Below are positions 50,561-54,708 of a stretch of DNA of 54,708 bases, in pieces. Where the stretch lies: assembly GCF_035762905.1 (NCBI RefSeq), contig NZ_DASUCC010000153.1, forward strand, positions 1 through 54,708. Reading direction: 5' to 3'. The translations under genes and the position numbers were made by a program. This DNA comes from DASYTH01 sp035762905. GTDB taxonomy: Bacteria > Actinomycetota > Actinomycetes > Mycobacteriales > Pseudonocardiaceae. The stretch's first letter is position 1. Each line of letters begins with the position of its first letter. Below the pieces are notes generated by a model, which saw only the letters and a program-made list of their open reading frames with translations, was not told the DNA's origin and made no database searches.

Positions 50561-50959
50561 ATGCCGAAGCTGCGGATCAGCGAGGCCGCCACCCTGCTGG
50601 GCGTGAGCGACGACACCGTGCGCCGGTGGGTCGACCAGGGGCGGCTGCCCGCCGTGCAGGGGGACAACAACCGCATGGCCGTCGAGGGCAGCGAGCTGGC
50701 CGCGTTCGTGCAGCGGCAGGCCGAGGCCCCGGAGTCCGGGGTCGTGGTCGCCCGGTCCGCACGGAACCGGATGAGGGGGATCGTGACCAGCGTGCGCAAG
50801 GACGGGGTGATGGCACAGGTCGAGATGCAGGCCGGGCCGTTCCGGATCGTCTCGCTGATGAGCCGGGAGGCCGCCGACGAACTCGGCCTCGAGGTGGGCA
50901 GCGTCGCCGTCGCCTCGATCAAGTCCACCCATGTCGTCGTCGAGATACCGGAGGCGTGA
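50561..50959 (+). CDS. Molybdate-responsive regulator (HTH plus Mop/TOBE domain)
   Basis: A 132-residue protein with a MerR-like excisionase-type helix-turn-helix (RISEAATLLGVSDDTVRRWVDQGRLP, residues 5-30) and a C-terminal TOBE/Mop domain (SARNRMRGIVTSVRKDGVMAQVEMQAG to VVVEIPEA) that binds molybdate or tungstate. It should sense molybdate and control the transporter genes that follow without a gap. Likely leaderless, from the promoter at 50525. Members of this type accompany modABC in many actinobacteria. Confidence 0.92.
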   Translation: MPKLRISEAATLLGVSDDTVRRWVDQGRLPAVQGDNNRMAVEGSELAAFVQRQAEAPESGVVVARSARNRMRGIVTSVRKDGVMAQVEMQAGPFRIVSLMSREAADELGLEVGSVAVASIKSTHVVVEIPEA

Positions 50960-51754
50960 ATGTCCCGCTCGTTCCGCGCGCTCGCCCTGGCCGCCGTCGC
51001 CGCCGGCACGCTGGCCGGGTGCGGCGGCACCGACACCCCGGCCGCGCCGGCCGGCTCCGGCTCGACCGCGCCGACGGTCAGCGGGGACATCACGGTGTTC
51101 GCCGCCGCCTCGCTGACCGAGGCGTTCACCCGGATCGGCAAGGACTTCGAGGCGGCCAACCCCGGGGCGAAGGTCACGTTCAACTTCGCCGGCAGCTCGG
51201 CACTGGCCCAGCAGATCAACCAGGGTGCCCCGGCCGACGTGTTCGCCTCCGCCGCCCCCACCAACATGAAGCAGGTCACCGACACCGGCGCGATCACCGA
51301 CACCCCGGCGGTCTTCGTCAGGAACAAGCTGGAGATCGCCACCCCGGCCGGCAACCCCGGCAAGGTCACCGGGCTGGCGGACTTCGCCAAGCAGGACCTG
51401 AAGATCGCGCTGTGCGCCGAGCAGGTGCCGTGCGGCGCCGCGGCCAGGAAGGTGTTCCAGATCGCCGGCATCACCCCCGCCCCGGACACCCTTGAGCAGG
51501 ACGTCAAAGCGGTACTGACCAAGGTCTCGCTCGGCGAGGTGGACGCCGCGCTGGTGTACCGGACCGACGTCAAGGCCGCCGGTGACAAGGTCGCCGGCAT
51601 GCCGTTCGCCGAGGCCGACCAGGCGGTCAACGACTACCCGATCGCCGCCTGCGCCAAGGCGCCCAACTCCGCGGGCGCCAAGGCGTTCGTCGACTACGTA
51701 CGTTCCGACAAGGGCACGGCCGTGTTGACCCAGGCCGGTTTCGCAGCTCCGTGA
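50960..51754 (+). CDS. modA: Molybdate ABC transporter substrate-binding lipoprotein
   Basis: A 264-residue ModA. Residues 1-21 are a lipoprotein signal ending LAGC, followed by a Pro/Ser/Gly linker; ITVFAAASLTEAFTRIG and FNFAGSSALAQQINQGAPADVFASA are the ligand-pocket segments conserved in ModA, and LVYRTDVKAAG lies in the second lobe. It captures molybdate or tungstate outside the membrane and gives it to ModB. The ATG follows the regulator stop immediately and its end overlaps modB by 4 bp. Confidence 0.95.
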   Translation: MSRSFRALALAAVAAGTLAGCGGTDTPAAPAGSGSTAPTVSGDITVFAAASLTEAFTRIGKDFEAANPGAKVTFNFAGSSALAQQINQGAPADVFASAAPTNMKQVTDTGAITDTPAVFVRNKLEIATPAGNPGKVTGLADFAKQDLKIALCAEQVPCGAAARKVFQIAGITPAPDTLEQDVKAVLTKVSLGEVDAALVYRTDVKAAGDKVAGMPFAEADQAVNDYPIAACAKAPNSAGAKAFVDYVRSDKGTAVLTQAGFAAP

Positions 51755-52566
51755 CGACCGCGGTCCGGCGCGGCGGCCGACGGCGACGGCGCGTCCCGCT
51801 CGTCCTCGCCGTCCCGGCGCTGGTCGGCCTGGCGTTCCTGGTCGTCCCGCTGGCCGGGCTGCTGATCCGGGCACCGTGGGGCACCCTGACCGATCAGTTG
51901 TTCAGCCCAGCGGTCGGCCAGGCGCTGGTGCTGTCGCTGGTCTGCGCCAGCCTGGCCACCGCGATCTGCCTGGTGCTCGGCGTCCCGCTGGCCTGGCTGC
52001 TCGCTCGCGGCGACCTGCCCGGGCGCGGGGTGTTGCGTGCCCTGGTCACCGTGCCGCTGGTGCTGCCGCCCGTGGTCGGCGGGGTGGCACTGCTGCTGGT
52101 GCTCGGCCGGCGCGGGATCATCGGCCAGTACCTGGACGCGTGGTTCGGCATCTCGCTGCCGTTCACCACCGCCGGTGTCGTGGTCGCCGAGGCCTTCGTG
52201 GCCATGCCGTTCCTGGTGATCTCCGTCGAGGGTGCGCTGCGCGGCGCCGACCCGCGCTACGAGGACGCCGCCGCCACCCTGGGCGCCTCCCGCTGGTTGA
52301 CCTTCCGCCGGGTCACCCTGCCGTCCATCGCCCCCGGCCTGGTCGCCGGCACCGTACTGTGCTGGGCCCGCGCGCTCGGCGAGTTCGGCGCCACCATCAC
52401 CTTCGCCGGCAACTTCCCGGGTAGGACCACCACCATGCCGCTGGCCGTCTACCTCGCCCTGGAAACCGATCCCGGCGCCGCGATCGTGCTGTCCCTGGTG
52501 CTGCTGGTGCTGTCCATCGCCGTCCTGGTCAGCCTGCGCGACCGCTGGATCTCGACGCCGTCATGA
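51751..52566 (+). CDS. modB: Molybdate ABC transporter permease
   Basis: A 271-residue ModB with five to six membrane helices and the ABC permease loop EDAAATLGASRWLTFRRVTLP (EAA motif, about residue 170), followed by ALGEFGATITFAGN, typical of ModB. The GTG start at 51751 overlaps the modA stop (GTGA) and the stop overlaps modC (ATGA), so translation is coupled throughout. Confidence 0.95.
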   Translation: MTTAVRRGGRRRRRVPLVLAVPALVGLAFLVVPLAGLLIRAPWGTLTDQLFSPAVGQALVLSLVCASLATAICLVLGVPLAWLLARGDLPGRGVLRALVTVPLVLPPVVGGVALLLVLGRRGIIGQYLDAWFGISLPFTTAGVVVAEAFVAMPFLVISVEGALRGADPRYEDAAATLGASRWLTFRRVTLPSIAPGLVAGTVLCWARALGEFGATITFAGNFPGRTTTMPLAVYLALETDPGAAIVLSLVLLVLSIAVLVSLRDRWISTPS

Positions 52567-53615
52567 CCCTGCACGCCGAGCTGACCATCGCCCGCGACTC
52601 CGGTTTCCAGCTGGAGCTGGACCTGCGCATCGAACCCGGCCAGGTCCTCGCCCTGCTCGGTCCGAACGGCGCCGGCAAGACCACCGCGCTGCGCGCCCTT
52701 GCCGGGCTGCTGCCCATCTCGGCCGGCCTGGTGCGGCTCGACGAGCACATCTGGGACCGGCCACCCGAGGTGTTCGTGCCCGCCGAACACCGGCCGATCG
52801 GCGTGGTCTTCCAGGACTACCTGCTGTTCAACCACCTGACCGCGCTGGACAACGTCGCGTTCGGACTCCGCGCCCGCGGCGCCGACCGGACCACCGCGCG
52901 GGCGACCGCCCGCCGCTGGCTCGACCAGGTCGGCCTCACCGACCACGCCGGCACCCGGCCCCGTGCGCTGTCCGGCGGCCAGGCCCAACGCGTCGCCCTG
53001 GCCCGCGCCCTGGCCACCGACCCGGCCCTGCTGCTGCTCGACGAACCCCTCGCCGCCCTGGACGCCAGCACCCGCATCCACATCCGCGCCGACCTCGCCC
53101 ACCACCTCGCCGACTACCCCGGCCACACCCTGCTGGTCACCCACGACCCGCTGGACGCCATGGTCCTCGCCGACCATCTCGTGATCATCGAAGACGGCGC
53201 CGTCGTCCAAACCGGACCCCCCGCCCAGATCGCCCGGCAGCCCCGCACCGACTACGTCGCCCACCTCGTCGGCCTCAACCTCTACCGCGGCACCGCGGAC
53301 GGCACCACCGTGCGGTTGCGCGACGGCGGCACGCTCACCATCGCCGAACCCGGCACCGGCCCGGTGCACGTCGCCTTCCCCCCGTCCGCGGTCAGCCTGC
53401 ACCCGGAAAACCCGGCCGGCAGCCCGCGCAACAGTTGGCCGGTCACCATCACGACCATCGAGCAACACGCCCACACCATCCGCGTCCGCCTGGACGGCAC
53501 CCCTTCCGTCCTCGCCGACATCACCCCCGCCACCCTCGCCGAACTCCGCCTCACCCCCGGCACCCGACTCTGGGCCACCGTCAAAGCCACCGAAACAACC
53601 GCCTACCCCGCCTAG
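52563..53615 (+). CDS. modC: Molybdate ABC transporter ATP-binding protein
   Basis: A 350-residue ATPase with Walker A (GPNGAGKTT, residue about 36), signature LSGGQAQRVALARAL, Walker B LLLLDEPLAALD and the switch LVTHDPLDA. The last 100 residues are a TOBE-type domain that may sense molybdate. It powers ModB. It ends 15 bp before the next gene. Confidence 0.95.
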   Translation: MTLHAELTIARDSGFQLELDLRIEPGQVLALLGPNGAGKTTALRALAGLLPISAGLVRLDEHIWDRPPEVFVPAEHRPIGVVFQDYLLFNHLTALDNVAFGLRARGADRTTARATARRWLDQVGLTDHAGTRPRALSGGQAQRVALARALATDPALLLLDEPLAALDASTRIHIRADLAHHLADYPGHTLLVTHDPLDAMVLADHLVIIEDGAVVQTGPPAQIARQPRTDYVAHLVGLNLYRGTADGTTVRLRDGGTLTIAEPGTGPVHVAFPPSAVSLHPENPAGSPRNSWPVTITTIEQHAHTIRVRLDGTPSVLADITPATLAELRLTPGTRLWATVKATETTAYPA

Positions 53616-53630
53616 CACTACCATCGACTG

Positions 53631-54656
53631 ATGATCAACTCCGACCGGGCCCGGGTGATCGGCCGCGTCGCCGATCATCTGGCGGCACAACGACTCGGTC
53701 ATCCGGTGCGGGTGGCGGTGGACGGCATCACCGCCGCCGGCAAGACCACGCTCGCCGCCGAACTCACCGCCGCCATCCGCACCCGCGGCCGCCCCGCGGT
53801 GCACCTGTCCATGGACGGCTTCCATCACCGCCGCGCCCACCGCCACCGCCAGGGCCGCAACTCGGCGATCGGTTACTACCAGGACGCCTACGACTTCGAC
53901 ACCTTCGCCCACACCGTGCTCACCCCACTCGGCCCCGGCGGCGACCGCACCTACCGCGCCGGGATCCTCGACCTCGCCACCGACGAACCCATCGATGAAC
54001 CCCCGATCCGCGCCACACCGGACACCGTCCTCCTCGTCGACGGCAGCTTCCTGCAACGCCTCGCCGGCCTCTGGGACGAAACCCTGTTCCTCGACACCTC
54101 GTTCCCGATCGCCCGGCACCGCGGCACCCACCGCGACGCCACCCTCCTCGGCGGCCTCGCCAATGCCGAAACTGCCTACGCCAACCGCTACCACGCCGCC
54201 TGCCGGCACTACCTCGACGAGCACGACCCCGCCACCAACGCCACCATCGTCGTAGCCAACGACGACCTAGACCACCCGCTCCTGCACCGCATCGGCGGCA
54301 CCAAGAACGACACCGTCGCCCTGTTCTCCTACGGAACCCTGCAACTCCCCCAGGTCCAACTCGACCGCTTCGGCCGCAGGCTCACCGGCACCCCCGATGC
54401 CCTGCCCGGCCACCGCACCGACTGGATCACCATCACCGACCCCGCCGTCATCACCACCAGCGGCACCGACCGCCACCCCATCGTCCGCAACACCGGCAAC
54501 CCCGCCGACACCACCCCCGGCACCCTGCTCCACCTCACCACCACCGAACTCGCCGCCGCCGACACCTACGAAGTCGACGCCTACCGCCGCACCCGCACCC
54601 ACCTGGCCTCCGGCACCCCCGCCTGGTCCTACCTGTCATCGACCTCCACCCCATGA
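53631..54656 (+). CDS. Uridine-kinase-like / AIG2 (gamma-glutamylcyclotransferase-like) fusion
   Basis: A 341-residue fusion. Residues 1-220 are a uridine-kinase/phosphoribulokinase-type P-loop protein (VAVDGITAAGKTTLAAEL, SMDGFHHRRAHR, YDFDTFAHTVL, LLVDGSFLQRL). Residues about 225-341 are an AIG2/GGCT-like domain (VALFSYGTLQLPQVQ, then ADTYEVDAYRR and GTPAWSYLS), of a family that includes gamma-glutamylamine cyclotransferases. The kinase half would phosphorylate a nucleoside-like or other small substrate; the joint reaction is unknown. There is no clear ribosome site; TACCAT at 53619 may be the -10 of a leaderless transcript. Confidence 0.88.
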   Translation: MINSDRARVIGRVADHLAAQRLGHPVRVAVDGITAAGKTTLAAELTAAIRTRGRPAVHLSMDGFHHRRAHRHRQGRNSAIGYYQDAYDFDTFAHTVLTPLGPGGDRTYRAGILDLATDEPIDEPPIRATPDTVLLVDGSFLQRLAGLWDETLFLDTSFPIARHRGTHRDATLLGGLANAETAYANRYHAACRHYLDEHDPATNATIVVANDDLDHPLLHRIGGTKNDTVALFSYGTLQLPQVQLDRFGRRLTGTPDALPGHRTDWITITDPAVITTSGTDRHPIVRNTGNPADTTPGTLLHLTTTELAAADTYEVDAYRRTRTHLASGTPAWSYLSSTSTP

Positions 54657-54663
54657 CACCCAA

Positions 54664-54702
54664 GCCGGGGCCGGGCCGCGCGCAGCGCGGCCCGGCCCCG
54701 GC
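54664..54702 (+). terminator. Terminator hairpin
   Basis: A perfect 18-bp GC-only stem (54664-54681 with 54685-54702) and 3-base loop directly after the fusion gene. Confidence 0.87.
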
Positions 54703-54708
54703 GCGCGC

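Overview
The window is very high-GC DNA from a filamentous-type actinobacterium. Codon third positions are almost always G or C, ribosome sites are GGAGG-like, several starts look leaderless, and ECF sigma, SARP, HxlR and AraC regulators are present together with secondary-metabolite enzymes. A Pseudonocardiales-like host is a guess; nothing here fixes the genus. No tRNA, rRNA, CRISPR array, transposase or integrase gene was found.

Region 1 (1-31,800 and on to about 39,000) looks like the flank of a specialised-metabolite gene cluster whose core synthase lies outside the window, probably to the left. It carries a flavin reductase, an extended SDR, an acyl-CoA carboxyltransferase, a sugar-type methyltransferase, a lone UDP-binding domain, two sister MFS exporters, an APH-fold kinase, a MonCI-like FAD epoxygenase, a GMC oxidoreductase, a class III aminotransferase, a cytochrome P450, an acyl-CoA-dehydrogenase-type flavin monooxygenase, an SgcJ-like protein and three DUF2306 membrane proteins. 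In the middle is a regulatory block: an operon of FHA protein, membrane-anchored beta-propeller, cation/H+ antiporter, anti-sigma factor and ECF sigma factor. It is divergent from an FAD oxidoreductase operon that ends in a full RibBA, the first enzyme pair of riboflavin synthesis. HxlR-SCP2, AraC and HxlR regulators follow.

Region 2 (30,500-37,800) is specialised for work outside the membrane: a secreted subtilase, then a four-gene operon of MFS exporter, a cytochrome P450 carrying a twin-arginine lipoprotein signal, a secreted propeller-like protein and a secreted carboxylesterase. A directional 15-bp motif, GCAnTnYnGAAGATG, occurs six times, always between genes and always pointing at the start of a cluster gene or operon (near 3.9, 4.8, 5.7, 11.9, 16.0 and 38.0 kb). 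It ties the two regions into one probable regulon.

Region 3 (39,100-50,440) is different in character: a YiaAB membrane protein, a zinc-ribbon protein, a RhiA-like protein with a nitrilase-like neighbour, a prolyl-oligopeptidase-like protein that has lost its catalytic serine and is coupled to a repeat protein, a large SARP/NB-ARC/TPR regulator and a VanZ/RDD membrane protein.

Region 4 (50,525-54,708) is housekeeping: a molybdate-responsive regulator with modABC, then an unusual uridine-kinase/AIG2 fusion, closed by a strong hairpin.
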